Shown here in pieces: positions 1 to 7,544 of a DNA stretch of 44,008 nt. The DNA lies in assembly GCA_016866495.1 (NCBI GenBank), contig VGMG01000001.1:133486-177493 (forward strand), given 5' to 3'. Below the pieces are notes generated by a model. It saw nothing but the letters and a program-made list of their open reading frames with translations. It was not told where the DNA came from and ran no database searches. Positions within the stretch are counted from its first letter, which is position 1. The number at the start of each line of letters is the position of its first letter. The position numbers were made by a program, and so were the translations under genes. The stretch comes from Chlamydiota bacterium (GTDB lineage: Bacteria > Chlamydiota > Chlamydiia > Chlamydiales > RGXB01).

Positions 1-1
1 A

Positions 2-1375
2 ATTGAAATGATCCATCTTTCGAATCAGCAAAAATTTAAAGATCCGTTTCTTCAGGGGCCTGTAAGCTTAGAGATGGATCAATATCTCAAACTTTTCGGT
101 ACTACAAGAATTCCTCAAACGCATAAAGACCGACTTTCAACCTCAAAAAGCCCCCATTTTATTTTGTTTGTTCAAGATAGTTTTATAAAAATAGAGTTCG
201 AATCTGGAAAAGTGCCCCCTCTCAATTGGATTGTAAACACCCTATTAAGTGTAGAAAAAACTCATAAGCCTACAACCCACGGAACCGAGGTACTTACAAG
301 TCTTGACCGAGATACGTGGGCAGAGTACCGAAAAAAACTGATTGAGTTGGGAAATGAAAGAGCTTTGGAAGATATTGAAAGTGCACAGTTCTCAATAATT
401 TTAGATCCAAGAGCCCCCCAAGATCACGAGGAAATAGCACAGCTTTCTCAATTAGATTTTTATGGTAAATGGTTTGACCTTGGAGTAGAGCTGATAATTT
501 TTAAAAATGGGAAGCTGTCCGGTAATTTAGAACACACCTCAAAAGATGCGATCATAACGGCAAGTCTTATTGAAATGATAAGTAAGAATGAATCGAAAAA
601 TAGGGAGGCAAACGGGGGATTTGTTAGCTACAACGAGGGGCCGGGTGAATTAAAGTTTCAAATCATCCGTTTCCAGTTAGACCCTCATGTGGCGGCAAAG
701 ATATCAGAGGCGAAAAGGTTATTCAGACAAACAGCAAGTCGTTATGACCTCTCCTTAAAGTTTTTTAAAAAGTTTGGAAAAGAAAAAATTAAATTGAAAA
801 AGTTGAGTCCAGACTCTTTTATACAAATGGCTCTTCAGCTCACCTATTTTAAATTATATGAAAAGCATGTTTTGACTTATGAAACAGCCACTTTAAGGGG
901 GTTTTCAAAAGGTAGAACCGAAACGATTCGATCACAGTCTACTTTATCCAAATCTTTTTGCGAAGCTATGCTCAATTCTCAGGAGAGCTTACACAGGAAA
1001 AAGGAATTACTTTGTAGAGCTGTAAACTATCACAATGAAACAAAAATCAACGCTATGAAAGGGGATGGCATAGATAGGCATCTCATGGGATTACGTCTCA
1101 CAGCAATCGCCTCGAAGATACCCTCTCCGTTTTTGGAATCCCCTGCCGTAAAGCTGGGATTTCAAATGGCTACCTCCCAAACTCCTATACCCGGTTGTTT
1201 TGGGGGAGGTTTTTTACCACTTGAGGAGGGGGGGTATGGAATATCTTATAATGCGGCTTTTTCAGACGAAATAGTTTTTATGATTTCAGGTTTTAAAGAA
1301 GGGGAAATCAGGAAGGCAGAGGAATTTAGTTCCGTTTTGTTTAGGTCCTTAGACGAAATGATGGAAGTTTTGTAA
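2..1375 (+). CDS. Choline/carnitine O-acyltransferase, 3' part (gene runs off the left edge)
   Basis: Transfers acyl groups between coenzyme A and carnitine or choline. About 455 residues of the family's usual 600-650 are visible, and the frame is open to the window edge (the codons before the Met at position 8 are Ile and Glu), so the true start lies upstream. Family marks in order, numbered from that Met: FGTTRIP near 30; the block carrying the catalytic His, NLEHTSKDA, with His176; YETATLRGFSKGRTETIRS near 290-310, the carnitine-binding region; GDGIDRHLMGLR; an ATSQTP segment in place of the usual STSQ; and GGYGISYN near the C-terminus. The active-site His is kept, so the enzyme looks functional. 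The family is mainly eukaryotic and uncommon in bacteria, so transfer from a eukaryote is plausible but not shown here. No terminator is evident after the stop. Confidence 0.9.
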   Translation: MEMIHLSNQQKFKDPFLQGPVSLEMDQYLKLFGTTRIPQTHKDRLSTSKSPHFILFVQDSFIKIEFESGKVPPLNWIVNTLLSVEKTHKPTTHGTEVLTSLDRDTWAEYRKKLIELGNERALEDIESAQFSIILDPRAPQDHEEIAQLSQLDFYGKWFDLGVELIIFKNGKLSGNLEHTSKDAIITASLIEMISKNESKNREANGGFVSYNEGPGELKFQIIRFQLDPHVAAKISEAKRLFRQTASRYDLSLKFFKKFGKEKIKLKKLSPDSFIQMALQLTYFKLYEKHVLTYETATLRGFSKGRTETIRSQSTLSKSFCEAMLNSQESLHRKKELLCRAVNYHNETKINAMKGDGIDRHLMGLRLTAIASKIPSPFLESPAVKLGFQMATSQTPIPGCFGGGFLPLEEGGYGISYNAAFSDEIVFMISGFKEGEIRKAEEFSSVLFRSLDEMMEVL

Positions 1376-1556
1376 TAGTGTCGGTTTTGATGGGTGAAAA
1401 TCTCTCCTCTTTTTTTGTGAAATTTTTAACAGTAAATTTGTAATCAAAACATGAGACTATATACTATTTTATCTCGAAAAAGAGCGATTCATACCAACAT
1501 TATTAAGATCTTGTAGGATACTCTAAAGAAGTGTGCGTAATTTTTTTCTTGGATTT

Positions 1557-1594
1557 ATTCGTTTTCTTATCGTAGAATGCACCTGAAAACGAAT
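1557..1594. promoter_or_regulatory. Inverted repeat just upstream of the MarR gene
   Basis: Two perfect 10-base arms, ATTCGTTTTC at 1557-1566 and GAAAACGAAT at 1585-1594, are separated by 18 bases and end three bases before the ATG at 1597. The place suits an operator for autoregulation by the MarR protein, or an RNA hairpin that masks the start. The 28-bp centre-to-centre distance of the arms is longer than in a classical MarR box. The regulatory role is inferred. Confidence 0.4.
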
Positions 1595-1596
1595 TA

Positions 1597-2052
1597 ATGA
1601 GGTGCCGAGTGCGAGTTAAATATCCAAAGTTAAGCCAGACGCCAGGTTTTTTACTATGGCAGATCAGCATAGAGTGGCAACGTCTTCAAAGAGAAGCTTT
1701 AGCTAATTTGGATCTTACACATGTTCAATTTGTTTTACTGGCTACAATACATTCCATTGAGTCTAAAAATGAGATGCTCAGTCAGGTAAAACTCTCTTCA
1801 ATAGCGAACGTAGATGCGATGATGACTTCCCACGTTTTAAGAAGTTTGGAAAAGCGCAACTTGGTTAAAAGAGAAAAAAATCCAAGCGATACTAGAGCGA
1901 TGATCCTTTCCACAACTCAAGAGGGGAGAGATCTCCTTACGAAAGCCTTGAAAGTTGTAGAGGAAGTGGATTCTAAGTATCTTGGTCGCGCCGGGGAGGA
2001 CACTCAGGATCTAGTCAACAAACTCAAAAAATTGACTCAGACAGCCGTCTAA
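1597..2052 (+). CDS. MarR-family winged-helix transcriptional regulator
   Basis: A 151-residue protein with the MarR pattern: an N-terminal dimerisation helix (LLWQISIEWQRLQREAL), then LTHVQFVLLATI, the recognition-helix region VDAMMTSHVLRSLEKRNLVKR, and the wing RDPSDTRA-like segment (here KNPSDTRAMILSTTQEGR). These proteins bind DNA as dimers and are commonly released by small ligands. The start is uncertain: ATG at 1597 has a poor ribosome site, while GTG at 1609 has GAGGTG just upstream and would remove four residues. A 10-bp-arm inverted repeat sits directly before the gene. The next gene downstream is an MFS transporter, a common type of MarR target, but a strong terminator separates the two. 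Confidence 0.85.
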   Translation: MRCRVRVKYPKLSQTPGFLLWQISIEWQRLQREALANLDLTHVQFVLLATIHSIESKNEMLSQVKLSSIANVDAMMTSHVLRSLEKRNLVKREKNPSDTRAMILSTTQEGRDLLTKALKVVEEVDSKYLGRAGEDTQDLVNKLKKLTQTAV

Positions 2053-2076
2053 TTTTTTCTTGAATTTCTTTATTTG

Positions 2077-2108
2077 AAGGCAAACTGTTAAAGTTTGCCT
2101 TTTTTTTT
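2077..2108 (+). terminator. Rho-independent terminator after the MarR gene
   Basis: Ten-base arms AAGGCAAACT (2077-2086) and AGTTTGCCTT (2092-2101) close a five-base loop and run into a continuous T tract ending at 2108. It lies 24 bases after the MarR stop, and ends transcription before the transporter gene. Confidence 0.9.
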
Positions 2109-2165
2109 AACTTTTATGTCTGGTAGGAAAAAAAAAAGGGTTCTTTAATTTTAGGGGTTGAAGCT

Positions 2166-3749
2166 TTGCAAAAAGGAAATTTTGAGCTGATGGGGTTATG
2201 TTTGAGTTTTCATGCTCTAAATATCTGTCAGTTTCTCATCACCCTTAATGATGCCATAGCTCGGATGCTAGTGATCTTTTTTTTAAATGATTTGGTTGGC
2301 ATCGCCTCGGTAAATACGACCCTTTTTCTCACTTCACTTGTAATTGTCGTGCCCTTTCTTGTTTTTAGTATGTTGGGTGGAGCCTTAGCAGATCGTTACC
2401 CCAAAGGGATTATGATCCAGTGGCTTCAACTGGTTTCGATAGCAGGGGCGGTAATGATTTGGGTTTCGATGCTTGAAGCAAACGGTTTTTTTGTCTATTT
2501 GGGCCTTTTTTTTATGGCATTACAGGCAGCTTTGTTTTCCCCAGCAAGGCTTGCTATTGTTCCCGAAATCGTTGAAGGTGAAAAAATCCCTTTTGCAAAT
2601 AGTATTTTGACAGCGTCAAATTATATAGCTCTGCTTTTTGGAGCCTTCGTCGCGTCTTATATGACAATTATCACAAAAAGAGATTTCTCTATTTTGGGCC
2701 TCATTTTAGTAGCAATCAGTGTGTTTGCCGGCTTAGCCTCTATTTTCGTACGCTCTAGCCGTAGTTTCCAAGACAAAAAAATTGACTGGAATTTTATCCG
2801 AACCACCATTTTCTATCTGAAAGAAACGGTCTCTATACCTCATCTTTTGCACGTAATAATTTATGGGTCCTATTTTTTACTAGCTTGTCTATTTACTCAG
2901 CTGAATTTAATTCCTCTCGGCTACCAGGAGTTAAACATCACCGATGCTCAAACAGGCTATATTCTCCTCTACACCTCTTTAGGTTTGGGGATAGGTTCCC
3001 TTTTTTACGGGCTCGTTTCAAAAAAAAATATAGAGGTAAGCTATGCTCTTATTGGGGGACTTGGAACGGCACTTTCTTACTATGGGATAGTGATTTGTCC
3101 CCATAATTTTTTCGCTGTTTCGGTCATGGGTTTTTTGATAGGAATTTCGGGAGGGTTTTTTATTGTTCCGCTAAATGGCTTCATTCAAACGAGAAGCCCG
3201 GAACCTATCCGGGCCTCCATTTTAGCAGCCTCTAATACCTTAGGTTTCGTTTTTCTTCTTTTGGGTGCTGCATTTCTCGAGATCTCGGGGGGGTATTTCA
3301 AATTATCAGCGCATACAAATTTTGTTCTTTTAGCGGCATTGACCCTTTTTATGTGGTTTTTATTTGCTTATGAGTTCCGATATGCTCTATTTCGTCCTGT
3401 ATTCGTTTTGATCATCAACCTTTTTTACCGTGTAGAGAGTAGAATATCCCCTTCAAAACAGTACACTCTTAAGGAGAACTCCTTACTTGGTCTCATGGGG
3501 CTCATGAGTTTGTTTGAGCCGCTACTAGTGATTAAAAACACCTCCCACCCCTCAAGAGGGTTTAAACGTCTTTTAAATATGTTTTTATCTATAAAAGAAC
3601 TTGATCTTGAAAAAGAACCCCAAGTGTTGGAAGAGGTAAAAAAAGGAATGAATCTTGAGGGGGGAATGATCATCTTCCTAGAGTATAAAATTGAAGCCGC
3701 CCCAGTGATTCAGTTCCAAAAAAAAGGGCGTCATCTTAAGTATTTTTAA
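2166..3749 (+). CDS. MFS transporter, LplT-like (lysophospholipid flippase) with a degenerate acyltransferase-like tail
   Basis: An inner-membrane protein of 527 residues with about twelve hydrophobic segments up to about residue 405. The MFS loop 2-3 signature GGALADRYPKG (near 72-82) and the region QAALFSPARLAIVPEIV are typical of LplT, which moves lyso-phospholipids inward for re-acylation. The start is TTG at 2166, supported by AGGGG eight bases upstream; the first ATG is eight codons later. LplT proteins are about 400 residues, so about 120 residues are extra. The tail begins like the linker of MFS-acyltransferase fusions (FRPVFVLIINLFYRVES), and later parts resemble PlsC-type order, but the HX4D catalytic motif and FPEG motif are not seen. 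Transport function is well supported; the substrate is inferred. Confidence 0.8.
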   Translation: MQKGNFELMGLCLSFHALNICQFLITLNDAIARMLVIFFLNDLVGIASVNTTLFLTSLVIVVPFLVFSMLGGALADRYPKGIMIQWLQLVSIAGAVMIWVSMLEANGFFVYLGLFFMALQAALFSPARLAIVPEIVEGEKIPFANSILTASNYIALLFGAFVASYMTIITKRDFSILGLILVAISVFAGLASIFVRSSRSFQDKKIDWNFIRTTIFYLKETVSIPHLLHVIIYGSYFLLACLFTQLNLIPLGYQELNITDAQTGYILLYTSLGLGIGSLFYGLVSKKNIEVSYALIGGLGTALSYYGIVICPHNFFAVSVMGFLIGISGGFFIVPLNGFIQTRSPEPIRASILAASNTLGFVFLLLGAAFLEISGGYFKLSAHTNFVLLAALTLFMWFLFAYEFRYALFRPVFVLIINLFYRVESRISPSKQYTLKENSLLGLMGLMSLFEPLLVIKNTSHPSRGFKRLLNMFLSIKELDLEKEPQVLEEVKKGMNLEGGMIIFLEYKIEAAPVIQFQKKGRHLKYF

Positions 3750-3768
3750 ATCCAAAGAGTCTTGACAC

Positions 3769-4230
3769 ATGAAAGAAAATACACCCATTCAGTTTTTAAT
3801 AATTCATTGTACAGCAACTCCCAAAAGTTTAGAAATAGGAGCATATGAGATTGACAAAATGCACCGGTTTGAGCGGGGATTTGATCGAATTGGCTACCAT
3901 TACGTCATTAAACGGGACGGAATTATTGAGAAGGGGCGAGAGGAAAAAGAGATTGGGGCTCATGCTTATGGGTATAATAAGGGGTCTTTGGGAATCTGTC
4001 TAGTTGGGGGATTAAGTGATCTAAATGAGCCGGAAAACAATTTTACTCCAAACCAATTTGAATCCTTATATAGGCTTCTAAAACAGCTAAAAGAAAATAC
4101 TCCTGACGCTGAAATTTTAGGACATCGAGATTTACCTAATGTTTCAAAACAGTGCCCTTGTTTTGATGTGATTCCTTGGTGGTCGACACAAAAAGCCCTA
4201 AACGGTTTTGGCTTGATAGAAGATACCTAG
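3769..4230 (+). CDS. N-acetylmuramoyl-L-alanine amidase, T7-lysozyme/PGRP (Amidase_2) type
   Basis: This enzyme cuts the amide bond between muramic acid and L-alanine in peptidoglycan. The 153-residue protein follows phage T7 lysozyme closely along its whole length. The zinc ligands are His13 (in IIHCTAT), His119 (LGHRDLP) and Cys129 (KQCPCFD); catalytic Tyr43 (IGYHYVIKRDG) and Lys127 are also present, so the active site is complete. Other matches are the SLGICLVGG strand and FTPNQFESL. No signal peptide is visible, so cytoplasmic action or release on lysis would have to be explained. It starts 19 bases after the MFS gene on the same strand, so the two may be co-transcribed. It may be of phage origin, and it is distinct from the Amidase_3-type AmiA known in chlamydiae. 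Confidence 0.92.
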   Translation: MKENTPIQFLIIHCTATPKSLEIGAYEIDKMHRFERGFDRIGYHYVIKRDGIIEKGREEKEIGAHAYGYNKGSLGICLVGGLSDLNEPENNFTPNQFESLYRLLKQLKENTPDAEILGHRDLPNVSKQCPCFDVIPWWSTQKALNGFGLIEDT

Positions 4231-4243
4231 TTTACAAGATTTT

Positions 4244-4894
4244 TTAAACGCTTTGTTGAATAAAAGATTGAATCCCTTTTTGCAAAACAGTTCGGACAAA
4301 TCTTAAATGATCATCGGGTTGAATTAAAAGGGTCGGTATTTGAGCCATTACTCCAGCATGCATGTCTGGCCAATCATTACCGACAAAAAAGCAGTCACGG
4401 GGATTTAACTGATATTGATTAAGAATTTTCAGCAACATTTCGGGGTGGGGCTTGATATTTTTGCACATCCCTGCATGTATAATTGTTGAGAAATGATTTT
4501 TTAGGTTCATTAGATCCAAAATGGGTATTGTCGATTCAGCGCGGTTCGTCGCAACCGTAATGGGAGTTTTTTTTCCCATTTTTTTAATAAATTCGACCAT
4601 ATAAGGAAAAGGTTTTAAAAGGCTCAAGTATTCTTTTGTCTTGTAGAGCTCTAGTCCTAAAAAAACCGCTTTTTCTTGAAGGTTGGGGTGCTCTTGCAGA
4701 GCAAGACGTAAAACATTAGCTGTTCCCAAGGAATGGTATCTATCCACAACGGTTCTATCAAAAGGGACTTTAAGATGGGATAAAACAGCCTCAACGACTT
4801 TATCCAAAGCTTGCCGGGTATCTAGAATGGTTCCATCGAGGTCCATAATCCATAATTTGGGCTCTCTAACAGGTAAATTTAGGCTTACCTCCAT
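4244..4894 (-). CDS. HAD-superfamily hydrolase, phosphoglycolate-phosphatase-like
   Basis: A 216-residue cytoplasmic phosphatase-type protein. Motif I is DLDGT with Asp18 (nucleophile) and Asp20; motif II is the Thr in TVATNRAES; motif III lies at NIKPHPEML; motif IV is FFVGNDWPDMHAG, containing the acidic metal ligands. A helical cap of the Gph/PGMB type lies between motifs I and II. The substrate cannot be read from the sequence. Its ATG overlaps the stop codon of the upstream dsbB-like gene by one base (TAATG), which implies translational coupling in a three-gene minus-strand operon. Confidence 0.82.
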   Translation of the reverse strand: MEVSLNLPVREPKLWIMDLDGTILDTRQALDKVVEAVLSHLKVPFDRTVVDRYHSLGTANVLRLALQEHPNLQEKAVFLGLELYKTKEYLSLLKPFPYMVEFIKKMGKKTPITVATNRAESTIPILDLMNLKNHFSTIIHAGMCKNIKPHPEMLLKILNQYQLNPRDCFFVGNDWPDMHAGVMAQIPTLLIQPDDHLRFVRTVLQKGIQSFIQQSV

Positions 4895-5292
4895 TAACGC
4901 TCCTTAATTGAGCTCAATACGATTGCAACAAGAATAAAACTAAAGGATAATAAAGAGGCGACAGGCAATGTTAGGAAAACAGAGAACCCCTCATAAGACT
5001 GGGGGAGCTGCTTGATAAGGGAGGGAATGGTTTCGTAGGGGGTATCTTGCAATATCGAATGATCGTAGGAAATGGTCATCCCCATCGTACTACTAATTGT
5101 CGCAAGGTTCTTAAAAAAACTATGATTGCCCCAGACAGGAAAAAGAAGGGCCAAAACGCCGACCATAAGATACCGCTGGTAAAGGCAAAGGGGACAAGGG
5201 TCGTATTTTAAAAAGAATTCAGCGAAATAACTTGAGGCGACAGCCACTAAACTTAGTATCCAGGCAAACCGGATAAAGAATCCACAAAACAT
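4894..5292 (-). CDS. DsbB-like quinone-linked disulfide oxidoreductase lacking the second cysteine pair
   Basis: An inner-membrane protein of 132 residues with four hydrophobic segments. The first-loop motif DPCPLCLYQR gives Cys33 and Cys36 followed by the conserved Arg40, as in the DsbB/BdbC family. The second periplasmic loop (about residues 75-105) contains no cysteine at all, whereas active DsbB proteins carry a second pair there that receives electrons from DsbA. The protein is also shorter than the usual 160-180 residues. It follows the thioredoxin-like gene with a one-base gap and overlaps the HAD gene by one base. It may be a vestigial or specialised DsbB; another DsbB-type gene with all cysteines lies at 34714-35226. 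Confidence 0.78.
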   Translation of the reverse strand: MFCGFFIRFAWILSLVAVASSYFAEFFLKYDPCPLCLYQRYLMVGVLALLFPVWGNHSFFKNLATISSTMGMTISYDHSILQDTPYETIPSLIKQLPQSYEGFSVFLTLPVASLLSFSFILVAIVLSSIKER

Positions 5293-5293
5293 T

Positions 5294-5656
5294 CTAAAAC
5301 TCCCTCAACAGCTCATTGGATAAACAAGACCTTAAAGATTTCTCAAAAACGTCCTGGGTCTTATTTTGGCCATTAATAAAAATCTCGAGGTTTTTACCCT
5401 CTTCTTTAAGCTCGTAGTAACAGACAAATCCTTTATCAATAAACTCGTTTTTAATTGTCGAAAGTTGATCGGTAAATTTTTGCCCCTGCAAAGATGTCGG
5501 GTCAAAAGATGCAACGAGTTGTACTTTAGAATGTGTACTTCCAAATTGAGCCATCTCAGAAGTATCAAAAAAAGTTAACTGGGGCTGAATATCATTTAAG
5601 ATTGCCCATGTGGCAACAAACCCAAGTTGAAAAAGCGCAAAAATCATTTGTTTCAT
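5294..5656 (-). CDS. Secreted thioredoxin-fold (DsbA-like) protein with a lost CXXC motif
   Basis: A 120-residue protein with a hydrophobic N-terminal signal or anchor (about residues 4-20). The stretch VASFDPTSLQGQKFTDQL matches the active-site segment of DsbA/Thioredoxin_4 proteins, where a CPxC motif would follow the DPT; here positions 55-58 are S-L-Q-G, so both redox cysteines are missing. The remaining cysteines (Cys79 and Cys111) are not in a CXXC. It is the first gene of the operon with the DsbB-like gene. The fold assignment is moderate. If it is right, the protein cannot act as a dithiol oxidase, and may be a chaperone-like relic. Confidence 0.6.
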   Translation of the reverse strand: MKQMIFALFQLGFVATWAILNDIQPQLTFFDTSEMAQFGSTHSKVQLVASFDPTSLQGQKFTDQLSTIKNEFIDKGFVCYYELKEEGKNLEIFINGQNKTQDVFEKSLRSCLSNELLREF

Positions 5657-5746
5657 TAATCGTTTCTTTTGTTTAATTATCTAATTTCTGTAAAGGAAAA
5701 TCGTTAAGATTAATTTTAAACACTTTTAAAACCAGATGAAGAATTT

Positions 5747-6538
5747 ATGATAAAATTTTGGCATATTATTGCCCTGATACCGGCTTTTTTTCTTTCGGCT
5801 CAAATTATCGAAGTCGAATCGTTTGACCAAATCCAAATCCCTGATGAAAAAAACCTCCTTGTGATCCTCGATATCGATAATACCCTGATCCAGCTTAAGC
5901 AAGAGCTGGGTTCAGATCAGTGGTTTTATCACAGGTGGAAAGAGCTGGAGGATAAGGGTCTTAGTCATCAAGAGGCTTTGAATAAAGTCGCGTTTGAATT
6001 TAATGGAATCCAAACACTTTCACAATCGGAATTGGTAGAGGAATCAATTTTAGGATTTCTAGAAAAATTGCGGTTAAAAAAAATCCCTTTTATGGGTCTT
6101 ACAATCCGTAGTTTTGAGCTCTGTAAAAAAACCCATCAGCAATTAACCGACTGTGGAATCACATTCGATTCCTGTTTTTTCGATCCTCAGCCCCATTTTT
6201 TGGATAAAAAGGGTTTTGTTTTTTCTTACAATGGAGTGATTTTTACCAACGGAAGCAGTAAGGGAATCGCTTTTGATTTGTGGAAAAAAGCCCATAATCT
6301 CTTTTTTGACCATGTGATAGTTGTTGATGACAAAAGAGCCCATCTAGAGACTTTACAAAACGCATTGGCAAATTACGGTATCAAATTTACCGGTTATCGT
6401 TATGGCTACCTTGATGCCCATGTGAAAAATTTTTGTCCCAAAAAAGCAAAAAGTCAGTTCGCTTTTATTGAACCATTGATTGAGGGTCGGCTCCATTTGG
6501 TAAGCAAGTATCAGGAAAAAGAAAGGTCGCTGAACTAA
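5747..6538 (+). CDS. Secreted HAD-like protein, DUF2608 family
   Basis: A 263-residue protein with a cleavable-looking signal peptide (hydrophobic residues 5-17, cut near FFLSA). HAD motif I appears as LDIDNTL with Asp42 and Asp44; a Thr in MGLTIRS suits motif II, and VIVVDDKRAHLETL suits motif IV. This arrangement, with ILDIDNTL and a final YLDAHVKNF-type stretch, is that of the DUF2608 family, found in intracellular bacteria such as Legionella and chlamydia-like organisms. It is probably a periplasmic or exported phosphatase-like protein; no substrate is known to me. It is transcribed divergently from the Dsb-like operon, and ends at a bidirectional terminator shared with tRNA-Leu. Confidence 0.78.
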   Translation: MIKFWHIIALIPAFFLSAQIIEVESFDQIQIPDEKNLLVILDIDNTLIQLKQELGSDQWFYHRWKELEDKGLSHQEALNKVAFEFNGIQTLSQSELVEESILGFLEKLRLKKIPFMGLTIRSFELCKKTHQQLTDCGITFDSCFFDPQPHFLDKKGFVFSYNGVIFTNGSSKGIAFDLWKKAHNLFFDHVIVVDDKRAHLETLQNALANYGIKFTGYRYGYLDAHVKNFCPKKAKSQFAFIEPLIEGRLHLVSKYQEKERSLN

Positions 6539-6542
6539 AGCA

Positions 6543-6577
6543 AAAAGGCTCTTTTGTTCAAAACAAAAGAGCCTTTT
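6543..6577. terminator. Bidirectional hairpin terminator between the DUF2608 gene and tRNA-Leu
   Basis: Two 16-base perfectly complementary arms (6543-6558 and 6562-6577), rich in GGCTC/GAGCC with A and T runs at both outer ends, close a three-base loop. It can end transcription from both converging genes. Confidence 0.9.
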
Positions 6578-6579
6578 AT

Positions 6580-6660
6580 TGCCCGCGAAGGGACTTGAAC
6601 CCCCACACCTCTCGGTACCAGATTCTAAGTCTGGCGTGTCTGCCATTTCACCACACGGGC
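6580..6660 (-). tRNA. tRNA-Leu (anticodon UAG)
   Basis: An 81-base tRNA on the minus strand. The acceptor arms GCCCGTG and CGCGGGC pair with one G-U; the anticodon arm CCAGA-CTTAGAA-TCTGG gives anticodon TAG; the T arm carries GTTCAAGTC. The discriminator base is A at 6580, and CCA is not encoded. The length and extended variable arm are as expected for leucine tRNAs. Confidence 0.96.
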
Positions 6661-6780
6661 TTTTGTGATAGGTGGTCAAACTATAACAAAACTCGTCTTA
6701 GATTGTCAATGGTTATTCTCTTAAAACTTAGATGGGAGAAGAGAAGTTTTAAGAGGATCTGATCTTATAATGAGGGGAAT

Positions 6781-7440
6781 CTAGTCTTCAAATTCGCTTT
6801 TAGAAGAGTCCAAATTTAACAGAGCTTTAGCCAATCCATCAAACGAGAATCGAGGATCTTCGTCTTCGTCTGAAGGTGTTCCAGCTCTTGATAAAAGCAT
6901 AGAGAGTTCAGAGTCCTCATCCTCCTGTGGAGAGCAGGGGCGTATGGTCTCTTGTACTACTTGGGCAGAATCAAATAATTCCAAAGGAGGCAAATCTAGA
7001 TCGCATGCAGTTGCTGGACAAGGGGCCAAAGACGAGGGATTATTTTGTCTCAAATCCAAACTTAGGTGTCCAAGTGTTGCCGGCTGTTGTAGACTCATCG
7101 CAGGAAACACCGAGGAACAAGCAAAAGGCATAGAGCTCGGCTGAGTGCTAAAAAAAAGGCCACCTACTGTCTCCATGGTCGTAAAAAAGGTTGTTTGGGA
7201 TGGGCAATGAAGGGGATTTTCACCCTCAAGAATCCGTCTTGCTTTACGTAATGGACTGTTTTTTGAGCTACAACAGGCCCCTGATGAGGGTCTAAAGAGA
7301 GCGTTTTCTTTTTCGGGGCTAATTGGGAGCTCGCGCTTACGCGATTTAGTATCGGGGCTTCTTACGGCATTTCGCTTACCCGTCTCAGCTGGTTCATAAT
7401 CCATTGATTTTGAATTGTGTAGCGATAGAATAGAGCTCAT
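6781..7440 (-). CDS. Hypothetical disordered acidic protein
   Basis: A 219-residue protein with no domain I recognise. It is rich in Ser, Pro and charged residues and has no membrane segment. The N-terminal third is basic (KSRKRELP, SPLRKARRILEGENP) and the C-terminal quarter is strongly acidic (SPQEDEDSELS, GTPSDEDEDPRFSF), so most of it is probably unfolded. Serine/proline-rich low-complexity stretches of similar style occur at the N-termini of the two kinases at 12.2-15.1 kb, which hints at a shared class of exported or kinase-substrate proteins, but that is a guess. It stands alone, on the opposite strand to trmB. Confidence 0.55.
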   Translation of the reverse strand: MSSILSLHNSKSMDYEPAETGKRNAVRSPDTKSRKRELPISPEKENALFRPSSGACCSSKNSPLRKARRILEGENPLHCPSQTTFFTTMETVGGLFFSTQPSSMPFACSSVFPAMSLQQPATLGHLSLDLRQNNPSSLAPCPATACDLDLPPLELFDSAQVVQETIRPCSPQEDEDSELSMLLSRAGTPSDEDEDPRFSFDGLAKALLNLDSSKSEFED

Positions 7441-7544
7441 AATTTGATCCTGAAAATTATTTACTAATATATTTTAACATATTTTAGGGATATTTTCACT
7501 AAATTTAACGATTTATCGGTTTACACAGGTTTTGTCTTTTAGGT

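Noticed and set aside
6353..6679. 108-residue minus-strand frame across tRNA-Leu
   Set aside because: It runs through the tRNA, a terminator and the antisense of the DUF2608 gene, so it is a chance frame.
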